Assembly: GCA_037013685.1 (NCBI GenBank)
Contig: CM072884.1
Span: 98,684,048 to 98,748,047, forward strand
Direction: 5' to 3'
Origin: Acridotheres tristis
Taxonomy: Eukaryota > Chordata > Aves > Passeriformes > Sturnidae
DNA: 64,000 bases
The notes under the pieces were generated by a model. It had not been told where the DNA came from. It ran no database searches and saw nothing but the letters and a program-made list of their open reading frames with translations. Both the position numbers and the translations under genes were made by a program. Shown one piece after another: positions 38,626-50,922 of the stretch; position 1 is the first letter of the stretch, and each line of letters starts with the position of its first letter.

Positions 38626-41142
38626 TCTAAGAAGCGACACTTTTAATCTTGTCCCATAGTAGAACATTTGCATGATTAGTTTGCATGATCAGAGTGAGAG
38701 CAAAGATTTGCTTCCAGAGACCCTGGAATGGACAAGGCAGATCCTTTCATGGACCAACAAGTCAAAAGCCACTGAGTACATGTATCTGCTGAGGGGCTTT
38801 GCCTGCCCTCTGAAGGTGTCACCTTATTTTCTTTCTCAGGTACCTCCAAATGCTCTTGTAATCCAGGACTGCTCCAGCCTGAAAAAAAGGAGAGGTCTAA
38901 AGCTCTGGTTTAAGAAAATTTATTTCAGTTCTTTGCTTCCTTCCCACCTCCTGCTGATGTTGTGCATTTGATGGATGACTTCCTGGAAACCTAGTAAAGG
39001 TTTTGGGAAATTTTTATTTGGAAATAAAAAAGTGTGAGCATGCACAATAACCTTCACGTTCTCACCCTGGACTTGGCTTGGCAGCTGCAGAGGAGACAGG
39101 TTAGTCTGCCAACCTGCTCAGATGTGGCAAGTGTGGCTTCATGATGGAAGAAGAAACCAGTGGTGAAGGTCTCTTCTGCTTTGAAAGGGCTGTGTGATGA
39201 AACCACTGCAGAAGAGAGACACATTTGCAGAGATGCAGCTAATATGGGGGAGAGGAAGCAAAACAAGCTGGAGAAATCCCTGGAAAGGGGAATTATGGAA
39301 AATAGTAGGAAAGACCAATGCTGGACTGCTTGTTCAACACAGGAGCAAACAGGCCCATGCATTTGCTAATCTTCCACCAGCTTGATCAAGGGTGGGAAAC
39401 TCTTTCGTCTCAGTCACACATCAGAGCTCACAGCTCCTGGGGAGCCTGGGCTGTCTGAGCACTGGCTGATTTGGGAGCCTCTGGATGCAAGCCAGCCACT
39501 CTCCCTCCTTGATGGGCATCTGTGCAAGCACTGTGTAACACAGGGTCAGACCTGGAACACAAAGTGAAAGGGGACATTTCTGCAGCTTTTAGCTGGCACT
39601 TGACCTTTTCATACTGTAGCTGGAACATCAGAAAGCCAGAAGGGGGTTATTTGCTGCCTGAAGTCTGGTTGATCTACTGTGAAGCTTCTGCTTGCTGTGT
39701 GTGCCTGTGAGTTTAGCAGCAGTCCCTGTGTGTCTAAGGTCTTGTTATTGCCCACTCAGTTGTAAGGAAATGAGAAGCTAATGCTAATGCAAAAAAAATG
39801 GTCACTGAAGCATAAAAAGAAAAAAAATCCCAGACAGCAATCTCTACACCCTAGAGAAGTGGCACCCTATGTTCCCAAATTGGCAAAGTCCTTTAAGCTT
39901 TATTAAAACTGATGTTTGAACTGGCAAGTAAGTTCACTTTTACTCAGTGCAAACCCATAAAATGTATCAGTCTAAAAATATTCTCTACAATGGAGTTTTC
40001 CCCTCACTCTAAGAACTGTAAACACAGTAATTACTGGAGCTGCTAGGGAAGGGGACTCCCATTAATCCCTTCTCACTGGTGAAACACCTCTGGCAGCACA
40101 GGTGTGAGCACACATGGCATCCCCAACAGCTCCCACGTACAACTATGGCTGTAAGGGTCCTACAAGGTTGTGAAGCCAGTGGAGTTACCTCTATGGAAGT
40201 AGCTCCTGTTGGCTTAGCAGGTTTTGTTCATGGCTCAAATAAGACAAGTCGTCAGCACTGAAAGTCTTGTGCTTCCACACATCATTGCTGCTGGTGATTG
40301 CTGTCTGGCCCTGAGGGGTGGAAGCCAGCAATTTCCCTCCCAACCCAAATCACTGACCTCTGATACCCAGATGGAGCCATGTGATGGATTAGTGCCTACT
40401 CAGTGCTTTCTGTGAACATTTCCTGAACTCGCCACAGTGGCAGGACAATAAGAAAAAGCGCAGTTCAGACCACAGCAATTAGAGTTAACTATATTTTTCT
40501 CATTGATCATTGGCTTTAAGCACAGGTCGCAAAAGGGAATTTTGTGCTGACCTCCAAATCAAACTAAGAGAAATCAATAGCATTTAGGTGTCAAAAGATA
40601 ATTAGATCCTTTTGAGGACTCAGACATGAATTTCCAAGGCAGAAACTTATTTCCTGTTCACCAGTGGCTAAACAGAGACAGTAGGTCTGGAAATCCATGC
40701 GAGCAAAAAATTTACAGCCCATAGCTGTGGCATTCCCATTGGAACAAAGAGAGCAGCAAGGCAATTTTCAGTGTTTTCAGTGCTTTGCTGCCTTGCTGGG
40801 ACTGGAGAAAGAGCTGATAAGGTACACAAGCCTTGTCTGTGCTGAGATAGCCACTGCCCCTCCCCTGGCTTGAGGAGTTGCACCACTGGTCTGCTGCAGT
40901 TCCTTGACTTCCCTACTGTAGATAAAAGTGGCCATGGAGAAAAATGCAGTATTATTTTACTTATACAGCCTAAACTTCCCAGTACCAGTTGCCCTAGGAG
41001 TTTTTACAATTAATCTTACAGCACAAGAATGGTGACCACCCAGCAGTCTAACAGATAAATCTGTTAGGCAGCGTGCATGCTCAGCCTGCCAACAGCGGTA
41101 AATGAATGCTAGTAAGTGAACTTTGGCAATAAATCAAAGCTT
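38626..41142. other. Unique non-coding sequence, no feature recognised
   Basis: Open frames of 60-102 codons occur on both strands, including an overlapping pair at 39.05-39.39 kb, with no recognisable product. No repeat identified. Confidence 0.5.
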
Positions 41143-41200
41143 AAAAAAAAAAAAAGCCCAAACAAACCAAACCACAAACCTAACCCCAAACCCCAATCCA
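41143..41200 (+). repeat. A13 run followed by A/C-rich low-complexity tract
   Basis: Thirteen A residues at 41143-41155 are followed by about 45 bp of A and C (aaacaaaccaaacc-type). It could be a decayed poly(A)-derived tract. No retroposon body is recognisable upstream. Confidence 0.8.
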
Positions 41201-41830
41201 ACAGCCTTTTCCCCCTTGCTTTTGTAATATGTCCCCAGCCTCACCACAAAACAAGCTCTAGCAAATGGTTTCTGCAGTGTATGTCTGAAAGGTTATGGAG
41301 TCTGACTTATTTTGAAGTGGGGGGATGGGATTTAAGGAAAATGGCCTGTCTTTTGGCAGAAACTACAGGAATACTTCCAAGGATCCAAACCAGCCCACTG
41401 AGAGACCTTGCCCCTGTGGGGTTTCCCCAGCTCCACAGAGACCAGCTCAAGCTCCCAGAAGCTTCCTTGTCCCTTTCTGCACAAAAGAAAACCATTTGCA
41501 CTTGGCCTTGGCCTCAGCCATGAGCTGGGTTGGAAATCTGGGGGGGATTTGCTGTTATCACAGTGTTGTCTTTGGCAGTCCAATATACCCTGCAAGGATT
41601 GATGGCTCTCCCTGTTGATTTGGCACCAGATCTCTCCTCTCAACTGTGACCATGTACATCCTCTGGGGGAAATGGGCTTGGGTCCAGTAGTAAATACATA
41701 GAGTAAAACATGAGAGATACTTAACATTTTGTTATCTTAATTATTTTTAAATAATTTATTTACCTGGAAAGACTTAGCTCATGCTCAGCATCTGGTTGTC
41801 AGTCCGCTCCTGCATTTTTATTTTTTTTTT
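41201..41830. other. Unique non-coding sequence, no feature recognised
   Basis: Frames of 64-135 codons overlap on both strands, which argues against any one being real. The AT-rich part from 41.7 kb may be an unrecognisable extension of the MIR-like element that follows. Confidence 0.45.
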
Positions 41831-41965
41831 AACCCAGTTTTCCAGCTGAGTAGACAGAGGAACAAACCAAGACCAAACGATTTGCCAAAGGTCACGCAGA
41901 GAATCACTGGCTCACACAGGATTTATAGGGAGATTTGCCCTGGCTTCAGTCAGCAGTTCTTGTTG
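41831..41965 (+). repeat. MIR-like core-SINE
   Basis: The plus strand follows the MIR order: 'cagttttccagctgag' (for the consensus cattttacagatgagg), 'acagaggaacaaaccaagac', then the diagnostic 'tttgccaaaggtcacgcaga', then 'cacacaggatttatagggag'. About 135 bp is kept with substitutions throughout. It is one of two MIR-like relics in the window and is non-coding. Confidence 0.7.
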
Positions 41966-43040
41966 TCTCTGTTTGGGTTTGCTCTGACACCAGGGGTTCC
42001 TCATTCAGCTTTGCCAGTTCATAAGACTTTCTCACAAGTCTATTAATATTTGCTGTTTCTTAGAAAGCTGGCTAATTGTTCAATGATTTCAAACTTGGCT
42101 TGTATGAATTAAGCTTCTAGTTGTGGTGACAGCAGAGCAAAAAATAGCTTTGGACAAAAGCAGATTGGTGTATCTTCTCCATGCTTAGAAACTGGAATAG
42201 AAGTTTCTATTGCTTTAAAACCTCATCATTTTTTACCCTGACTCCTGAGCTTTGGAAAATAGCCTCATAGCTTGTGACTGCTTGGATCTATCTCCCTTGC
42301 CATTCAGTTGCTCCTATTTCTGAGTTTTCCTGTCTTTTGTATCCCCAGTGGTGTAAATTGCTTTCTCCACCTTCTTGACACCTAATTCAAGGATGTTGTT
42401 TTACTTTTCTCTTATAATTATTCTCCAGTTTTGAATTGTACTTGTTATTTTAAAAAAGAGAGGAAAGGACATTCTGCTTTCAGGTTTGTATTAGTTTCTT
42501 TCTACTCAAAAGGCTCCATATTTCTCTTTCACTCACAAATTTCAGAAAAGCCTCAAGCCCAGACAAAGCTGTCATGATATTCAGGGATACTAAGTACTTG
42601 CTAATCCCTTGCTGCCTATGAGATATAGAGCTGCTCAGAACTTCTGAAAGTGAGACAGCAAGCACAGTGCATAGAAGTCAGGCAGCTTCAGCTATCAGTA
42701 TGATGGAGATCCTCGTGCAAAGACATAAGTTTTTGACAAAGATAAGGGGATAGAGTTTAAATTGAACATCACCAGCAATAGCTATTTTTGGTTTTAATCA
42801 GGGCTGCACTGAGTTACATATAGATTTTGGCTCAATGTCTACGCACAATGTACCAGTAGGCCTAAAACTGCCTGTTTGCCCATTGCATAACAACCTTCCA
42901 TCCCCCTTCTTACATGTAAGTAGACCTTAACATCCCTGCAGTGTTAACTGCCTAGTACTGCATGTAATTATATACAGAGAATTATCCCTACACTATGATT
43001 AGCCAAATGCATTCATATGCATGTGAATTACTCTTTGTGC
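41966..43040. other. Unique non-coding sequence, no feature recognised
   Basis: AT-rich, CpG-poor, with no repeat or exon recognised. Confidence 0.5.
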
Positions 43041-43410
43041 TGACACAGTGAAAGGCTGGAGGCCGCTTTTGGAGAGGAATGTGCCTGTGTGGTCCTCCAG
43101 GAGTGCCCTGCTAATGGGAACCGCATTTGCATCTTTTCTGTCCAAAGCAGGACAGCACCTGGAGCTAGAGACAGGCGCTGTGCATGTGCCTTGGAGCACA
43201 GAAGGTGCTATGACGGTCCTCTCACTTGAATTTTAACTCTTGAGGCTGCTCATTAATGTGGGAAATGTAGTTGCAAACAAAACAAAGCTTACACGTCTGA
43301 TAGCCACAATGACTCTGCAAGGGAGGCCGTGGCGAAACTGAGGAGTTGTGTCTGGTAGAAAAGATGCTGCTGGGTTTGCATCTGGTGGAGCTTTATAACT
43401 TCAGGTCGTT
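43041..43410. other. CpG-retaining island, candidate conserved non-coding element
   Basis: About nine CpGs in 370 bp (gccgct, accgcat, ggcgctg, gacggtc, cacgtc, gccgtggcg, ggtcgt), clearly above local background. A 62-codon plus-strand frame at 43048-43236 covers part of it but is not recognisable. It could be a regulatory element or a missed non-coding exon. Confidence 0.22.
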
Positions 43411-44360
43411 CTGTATGAACAAGCTTGAGAAACCAAGCCCATCTTCATGAAAGTGCTGAAAGTCTGCAAAAATTTTGAGCAAGTTGCATAGCTAATTAAA
43501 GTTACTCCAATAAGTATTTTTTTCCTGGATCTCTTCCTTTTCAGGGCAGTGAGGCTAGGGGTTCATTGCTAAAGGTTATTAAAATATTAAGTATAATTTT
43601 CTGCTGTATTTAACTCTTCTGAAAGAAAGTGCAGGATATGGCATGCAATGCGAAATATAAATACATGTATTGCAGGGCAAGCAGCTTCTCTTAGGAGATG
43701 GTGATCCCTCAATTATGTGCCTGGGGGATATGTCTTTGAATTACAAGCTCTTTTTTTTCTTCTCTTTTTGGTCCACCCTTGCTAATTAGCAAACTAATCA
43801 GCAGCAGGCAGGTATTACAGGCTGGAGCAGAAAAAAGGAAGTTTGTAGGCTTCAGACATATCAGCCAGATCTGTGTAACTTTGTTGGTTTGGAAAAAATT
43901 CAGATGTGAGAAAGGTGCTGAGCACACAAACACTGATCTATAGCTATTGATGAATGCTATAGTGTCACAGGCATACAACAGAGCAGCCAAAACAGATAAA
44001 TGCTCCCAGAATGAAAGTGTTCCTTGTGGGCCAGCTCACTTACAGCACTCTCATGTGGTTCTGTCCAACAACAACACAAACCACAGCTGACTGGGCTTAC
44101 GGGGCAGGCAAGAAATCCTGGGCACCTCCAGCAGTGATGCTGGCGTGAGACCAGCTGTGCCAGCGCCCACAGCTCTGCAGCATGAGGGGTGAATTGAGTT
44201 TCTTGCAGGAGCCACGGGCATGGCTCTTCAGCAAGATCAGCAGCTCCTGCCTCTTTAAGCTGCCACGACACAGCATGCCTGCCTCCCTCCATCCTGTTTT
44301 CCTGCAGACAGCGTGGGGGCACCACAGCAGAGCAGCGTTCCTTGCACCCAAGTGGGTGCA
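43411..44360. other. Unique non-coding sequence, GC-rich toward the right
   Basis: The left half is AT-rich. The right half (44.05-44.36 kb) is GC-rich and carries long frames on both strands. If the exon candidate to the right were real, this would be its 3' untranslated region. No clear polyadenylation signal was spotted close by. Confidence 0.4.
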
Positions 44361-44488
44361 TTAGGGCTGCCTCATTTTGCAGCTCTTGGCCACCATCTCG
44401 GGCCACTTCTTCCTCACCTTCTGGACATTGGCTCTGACTTGCTCTAAGGATAAATCATCCACAAGTAAGTTGATAGTGTAAATAATAG
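44361..44488 (-). other. Candidate terminal coding exon (41 codons plus stop)
   Basis: On the minus strand a run of ten T and 'ctcactgcaag' make a textbook pyrimidine tract and acceptor AG. They are followed by 41 open codons and a TAA at 44363-44361. Codons in the second half are strongly biased to G or C at the third position, and the peptide is charged, ending 'VQKVRKKWPEMVAKSCKM' plus three residues. That bias and the clean acceptor are what a real last exon shows. I cannot name the protein, no partner exon was found, and the upstream frame also stays open, so chance remains possible. Confidence 0.3.
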
Positions 44489-45767
44489 CTTGCAGTGAGA
44501 AAAAAAAAAGTATTGAGTGTTCTGGGAATATGGATTAATTAAATCAGCATGAAAAGTGGTCCTGTAAAGTAATATGATTTACATTATTCATATGAATATT
44601 CTTATGTTCATTTAATTTATCTTTGAATAGGCATGATGTTTCCCTAAAACTTTCCTAGGTATGTGGTAAGAAAAGAAACAGGTGATTTTGTAGAGTGAAT
44701 TTAATATTGTCCTTGTCTGCATTAGTTCTGAGCAAAGACTTAAAAAGTGCACTAAAACTGCAAGAAGAGTTAGTCTCTTGCAAATTTTGATGAGTCAGTA
44801 TTTTAACAAGAACAAGTCAACCCCCTTCATTTTTACATATTAAACACAGCAGGGAAATTGGTGTCTCCAGTGTTAGATCCAGGGTACAATGCAGTTCTCT
44901 CAGGAGGGCCATGAAAGAGCAAGCACGTTTCTGTTCATGCTTTTACCATGAGCTCCTATAGACAACACTCTTGCAGGCAAAAATACTTTGGAGAGCACCT
45001 ACCTTCCAGTGTGCTCCCTGTCATACTGAGAGCTCAGTATCCTCCTCTCTCCAGTCCTTGAAGAGATCATGGTATGAGCATATCACTGAGAGAGTCTTCC
45101 TCCTCTGTAACTACCACTGAATGACAGAGGGACTTTTGGAACAGGTCTGGTTTTGTACAAGTTTAATACAGTTTAAATAGGAGTGTTTTCAACATTTTTT
45201 GGTTCGTAATCCCCGGGTAATGTGACCAGCAGAGGTATAAGCCCTTATGTGGCCAACAGACAATTGTTTAGAAACAGGCTAGTTTTTCTCAATTGCTTTT
45301 CCCGGTCCATGGAAGTCTGATAGTGATAAGAGCAGTGAAAATGTAAAGGAGGTGTTTGTTGCTGCAGTAGTGATAGACAGCATGAGGTGGTGCTGTTCTG
45401 CATTATCTTTTTCACTTACTTGTTGAGGGTCTAACTCAGCTAGTATGTGTTGTTACATTCTGTGATTTTTTATGAAGGCTTTTGCTCCAAAACAGACAGT
45501 GGGTCTTGTTGCAGAGGTTTTATTAGTTGCAAAAGTTTGCTTGCTCTCGTGGCCCGTCAGAGATAGCTCTTCAGGGAAAATTGCTCCCAGGGAACTACTG
45601 CAGACGTGAGCCAAGGCACTGGGAAGGAAGGCATTGCTTGCAGACCATCTGAGCACCAGTCTTCCAGGGGGAATTCTTCAATTGCAGAGAAACTCCACAT
45701 TATGTCTGAGGAGGTCACCATTGAATCCTCAGAGGACTGTGTAGCATAGAAGAAGTTCAGAGTCAGG
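44489..45767. other. Unique AT-rich non-coding sequence
   Basis: No repeat, RNA gene or exon recognised. Confidence 0.5.
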
Positions 45768-45834
45768 AACTGAACTCAGTAATCCTTGTGCGTCCCTTCC
45801 AAATCAGGATATTCTGTGACTCTATGACTCTATG
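45768..45834 (+). repeat. CR1 LINE, extreme 3' tail
   Basis: A short CR1 tail in plus orientation. 'gtcccttccaaatcaggat' leads into 'attctgtgactctatgac' and a further 'tctatga', the tandem 8-mer that ends CR1 copies. About 65 bp survives. Upstream sequence is not recognisably CR1. Confidence 0.8.
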
Positions 45835-48800
45835 AGAACATAAGCCAAGGGAAAAGAATGGTGATACTTGGGGAGAAATCATATGGAGAAGAAAAAAACA
45901 TAAAGCATCTCAACAAACATTTAGAAAAACAAAGTCTGCTTGAGTTCTGATACAGGACTGTGCCTCGGATTCACTGCTGGTGTTCACTGCAGTGCTGAGC
46001 TCCTACACCTCTGGTTGACTCCTATCTAGGAGCCTCAATCTGCTGGAAAAGAAGAGCTCCCTAGTGCTGAGCCAAGGTAGCAGTTCAAAGCTGATTACCT
46101 GCCATCCAGATATAAAACAGCCCCTAAGTTTCATATCTAGAATTTTCTATTAGCCATTTTATCCCATTCATTAAAAAAATGCATGGGGCACTGACCTCAG
46201 TTACACCCACTGAGAGATCTGGCCTGAGCTTACACAGTAAGTGGAAGCAGTGTCATCCATTCATAAGGTTTCCACTGCATTCTTCATTCCAGGAATAAGC
46301 ATAGCCACAACACCCACAATATCTTACAAACCAGTATCCTTGCCAACCACATTTCCACCCTATTGCTTTAGACAAACTGCACAAATTCACTGACAGAAGT
46401 TATATGCACAAATGTTAAAGGCAAGAGACTGGGAAGTACCCTCTGACATCCTAAAAACATGAACTGTGGATGCTGGAAGTATGAAAGAAAAATGAGTAGG
46501 TTTGTGTGCTTTTTCTGACTCCTATTTCTAATCACTGTCACTGTTGGAGGCAGCACTGGGATGAGTGAGTGGTAGTTTTTTGCATATGCTCTCATTCCTT
46601 TCCTGCTCAAATGTCCAAGGTGCAGCTAGCAGACATAGGGCAGCTCTGTGCAGAGATACCCAAAGGAACTAAGGACTTGTCCCTCCTGTACCTGAGGCAG
46701 TAAGTGTGTCGAGTGCTCCTGAAGCCCATGGCTGTAGAATAAATATTTTTTATTTTCCTGGAGGGAGTGTAAGCTTGTCATGTTGCCAGATACCAAAGAG
46801 TCTTTCTCTGCTCAAAACCAGGATAAAGCCGCAGAAACAGGAAACTGCTGCTCCAGAAAAATAAAAAGTTTTTCACTGGCAATCCTGTGTCTAACATCAC
46901 CCTGCCAGAAACAATGTACTTCCTAAGTAATCGTTTCTTTAACTCCTCAGGGATCAGCTCTCAGAAAAAAAATTTTTGTGCTGTGACTCCACTTTCAGCA
47001 GCCCATAACTTACCTCTCCAACTAATCTGCTGTCCCACTCCTGGAAGTGCCTGCAAAACTCAGAAAAAATCTAGTCATCCATAGAAGACTTTTCTGCAGA
47101 AAACCAATCCCATCCTGTTTATCAGCAAGCTGGCAACTGAGAAGTGTGAGCACTTTCATGGTCCTGTTTCCCAGTGGGATCTACTCCTCCCTGGAGATTT
47201 TGACCCTTGGCTGAAGAGCTGCTTCCTCTTGCTATTCAGCTGTAAAAGCAGGCAAAAGCAATCCCTGCCCACCTACCTAGAAGTTTCCCTCTGTGTACCC
47301 AGATTAAAGAAAACCCTCACTTTCCAATCCTTTCTGACATAACCCAATACAGACTGTGACCAAAGTTGGAATGTTTCCCACTCCAGCAATTCAGCAATCA
47401 TTCAAGAATTAATTAGGCAATAAAGTAGAGGAGATTCAGCTCATTTGATCTAACAGTTTGCCAAGGAATGGTGGCTATGTCTCCATCTGATATACATACC
47501 TTGTAACTCAAGCACTGATTCCATATAGTCTCCAAAAATACATTAAAACCAGCTGTGAAATACAGTGCTGCCATAAACTAAATTAAAGAGAAAACTCTTT
47601 TGAAACTTTAGCCTAGAAAAGCATTAAGAGATCATCAGGTCTGCATTAAATAAGACTATTTATGTGAACTGTCAGAACCATAAGCTGTATATAACCAGAA
47701 CTCAATAAGCTAGGACAGTCAGAGGCATCTCTGCCCATTTCTTATGGGAACAGATGGAGAAATGCCCATTGTCTGACTGGAGAATGAGATCACCACTAAA
47801 ATTACTAGGACAGAAGTTTTAGGAGAAGTTCAGTCAACTTACTGGAGTAATCCCCTGACCTCACTGTAATAATTCCTTGCAAGTACAATACTCTTCCAAA
47901 AGGGTATTTTAGAGATCCTCCTCCAGTATCAGACAGACCATTAACAGTGAAAATTGTTGTTGCTGTATTAATGACAACAACTAAAACGCTCTTTTCAACA
48001 CCTACTACTTCAGTTCCTACTACTGGAATCAACTATGCACTTACCAGGGCAGAGATTTCCACTGACTTCAACAGCACAGTCAGGCCTATTAGTCATGCCT
48101 ATGCACCACATTTGGGAGAGATAAGATATATTGGACAGGATGCTACTTTCTTTTGTTCCCCTCAAGCAGCTTCTCGCAGATGCAAGCATTTATATCTCCT
48201 GCTGCATTCCAAACCCTGGGGTAGCTTGGATCTACTGCTTCTCACATATTTCCTTCCATTTGATATTTCTGCCAGGTAGCACTTTCCAAAGGTGTTTTTT
48301 TCCCACATCCTACCTCTGGGAGGCAGGATTAGGGAGAGGACACCCAGCCATTTATCACTCTCTGAGCTGCTAGTTTTGCAAATCATACATTCGTGATATT
48401 ATTTGCAAATAGTAGTTCTGTAAACCAGAAACCCTTAGAAATTCCTCAGGAAAGTGACAAGAGTTGGGTAGGCTGCACTAACTAGAGATGTTGATCAGTG
48501 TGATGACCTCAGCAGCACAGCAACTGACCTCAGTTATGCAGTTCTTACTTTTACCCTAACAATAGTGGCATGGAAAGTTGAATTATGTTTGGAAGCACTT
48601 CATGGTCTCAAGAATGTGTTGTGCACTGACAGAAGAGGAGACTCCCCTTCAGTGTGTTTGAATATATTTAGTACAAATGATGAATAACTTCTTGGGGCTG
48701 AGATGAATCAACGGTGTACATTTATTATCCAGTTTTTATTTCCATATTGCTCAGCTTCTTTGTGAGACTATGGGGAAATGTTAAGAAATTAATTACATCC

Positions 48801-49789
48801 ACTGCTAAAAGGGATCATAAGAAGTGTTCTCAATCATGTGCCTTATACAGATCTTGTGCGTGGGAGGTTATGCTGTTTACTACCAGCTACTGCCTGTATT
48901 ACCATAGCACCTGTAAGCCTCAGAAATAGAACACGATTCATTTCAAGGATACCATGAACACACAAAAAAAGGGAGTCACAGTTTAAAAAACTGTTCTGAG
49001 GTATCCCTGAAGACACCTTAAAGGAAAAATCAACATAACTCAGCTGTTTTAATCTCTAAAACTTTCACCTTTTCTTTCTAGGTGAAACTATGACTCAGAA
49101 GCTTTTTGTTACTTATCTACTGTCCTTTCAAGTTTTATCTACAAGTCCTTAGATAAAGTTAAGCCTAAAACTGAATATGTATCTTTTTATTTCAACTCCA
49201 ATTGTGTTGCTGATGTGATGGTGTTAACTTGATAATATTGCAACATAAGGTACATCAGATGTACTGGAATCTGTGTCCTTCTAACTACCATACAACAAGA
49301 TAAGCTTCAAGGGCAGGAATTTTTTCCAGAGGATCTTGAATACAGACAGCAGATTTACAGATAGCATTCCAGTGAGGTATAAAGCACACCAAATGTAGTG
49401 TTCTGTACTGAGGCAGCTCTGTCAAGTTGGAACACATTACACAATCAGTACATTTTAAAAAAGTAAACAAAGCAGATTTTTGTCAAGAGACAACCTTACT
49501 CTAAGGGCCTTATTCATTCTTCAGCCAGGTAGTGTGAGCATTCAGGGTTTGGGTACAGCTGCTAATGGGACTGGGTCAGTACTTCATGCCTGGAGTACTT
49601 GGCCCACCTTTTAATTCACAAACCTGTGGAAGTCTATTGGCTGCTTCCAAATGGAAGAGAAACATGAATATGATCCCACCAGATCTCTGGGAGTCCTCAA
49701 ATACAGCTGAAAATGGTTTGGTAGTTCTGTTTCTCCCCTTCTTCCCATTAGCAAAAAAAAGGCTAAACCCTCCTCATAAAAGTTGGCCC
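45835..49789. other. Unique AT-rich non-coding sequence
   Basis: No clear repeat or exon. Opposing frames at 47.8-48.28 kb (75 codons minus, 110 codons plus) are not recognisable. The 'actgacttcaacagcac' stretch near 48.06 kb hints at an old reptile-type repeat but is too short to call. Confidence 0.5.
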
Positions 49790-50922
49790 ACCTACAAGAA
49801 GGGCCAGAAGGAGGACCCAGGGAACTACAGGCCTGTCAGTCGACATCAGTGCAGGGCAGGTCATGGAGCAGATCACCTTCAGTGCCATCAGGTGGTACAT
49901 ACAGGACAACCAGGGCACTGGGGCCCAGCCAACACGCATTTAGGAAAGGCAGGTCCTGCTTGACAACCTCCCCCCACGCCAGGATGATGTGCTGAGTGCC
50001 TGGGGGAAAGGCTCTGGATATCATTTACCTGACAGCATTGACACCATTTCCCACAGCATCCTGCTGGAGAAACTGGCTGCTCTTGGTTTGGATGAAAGGT
50101 GAAAAGGGGGCTGAGTGGCTGGGTGCAGAGTGATGGTGAATGGAATGACATCCAGCTGGTGGCTGGGCACTAGTGGGCTCAGTGATGCTCCAATTTTAGC
50201 ATCATTTCCACAGATAACGCAGAGCACTTCACAGACTTTTTGAGAACATTTTTTCCCATAATGTTTATGGAAAAAGAAATTTGTCATGCTATCTTGGTTG
50301 CTTTGTCGATTGGATGCTGAAGTGAAATTCAGACATAGGTGGCCAGAAACAAGATTTACTTACATTCAGCCCTGGGGCTCAGTGCTGGGGCCAGTCCTGT
50401 TTAATATCCTCACTGATGATTGGGGTCAAGGGCACCCTCAGCCAGTTTGCAGATGACACGAAGTTGGTCGAGCTGGAGGGTAGGAGGCTTCTGCAGAGGG
50501 ATCTGGACAGCCTGGATTGATGGGATGAGGCCAATTGCATGAGAGCCAACCAGGTGAAGTGCTGAGTCCTGCACTTGGGTCACAACAACCTCATGTGACA
50601 CTACAGGCTTGGGGAACAGTGTCTGAAAAGTGCCCAATGGAAAATGACCTGTGAGTGTTGGTCAAGAAGAAATGGCCTCAAGTTGTGCCTGGGAAGGCTT
50701 AGATTGGATATTGGGGAAAAAATTCTCAATAAAAGAGCTGTCAAGCATTATAATGGACTGCACAGAGAAGTGGTGAAGTCACCACACCTGCAGCTATTTA
50801 GAAGACATGTAGAGGTGGCACTAGGAGATGTGGTTTAATAGTGGGCTTGGAAGTGCTGGGATAACAACTGGAACTGATGATTTATAGGTGTTTTCCAACC
50901 TAAATAATTCTATGATTCTGTA
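49790..50922 (+). repeat. CR1 LINE, long 3' copy with internal deletion and nested insert
   Basis: The longest CR1 here, covering part of the ORF2 reverse transcriptase and the 3' UTR. It starts in 'aagaagggccagaaggagg' and 'aactacaggcctgtcag'. It continues through the RT core ('ctcagtgctggggccagtcc', 'cagtttgcagatgacac', 'agagggatctggacagcctg', 'cctgcacttgggtcacaac') and ends in 'attctatgattctgta'. Frameshifts and stops make it non-coding. Two breaks stand out. A 190-bp foreign insert sits at 50185-50374. Near 50663 the sequence jumps from the 'gtgttggtc' region to 'aagaagaaatggcctcaag', skipping several hundred bases of ORF2 present in full-length CR1. Confidence 0.93.
50185..50374 (+). mobile_element. 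Insert in CR1 flanked by 10-bp duplication; inverted copy of the 51.3-kb LINE fragment
   Basis: This segment interrupts the CR1. It is flanked on both sides by GGGCTCAGTG (50175-50184 and 50375-50384), a 10-mer native to CR1 at this point, so it looks like a target-site duplication. From 50186 to 50363 it matches the reverse complement of 51306-51491. I count 11 differences over about 177 aligned bases, all transitions, plus a 9-bp and a 1-bp gap. The last dozen bases before the right repeat have no counterpart. In LINE sense orientation it reads on the plus strand but is broken by stops. It could be a retroposed piece of LINE RNA or templated filler from break repair. Confidence 0.8.

Noticed and set aside
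43957..44406. 149-codon minus-strand frame
   Set aside because: It runs through GC-rich sequence in a different frame from the better-supported exon candidate at 44361-44488 and has no recognisable domain.
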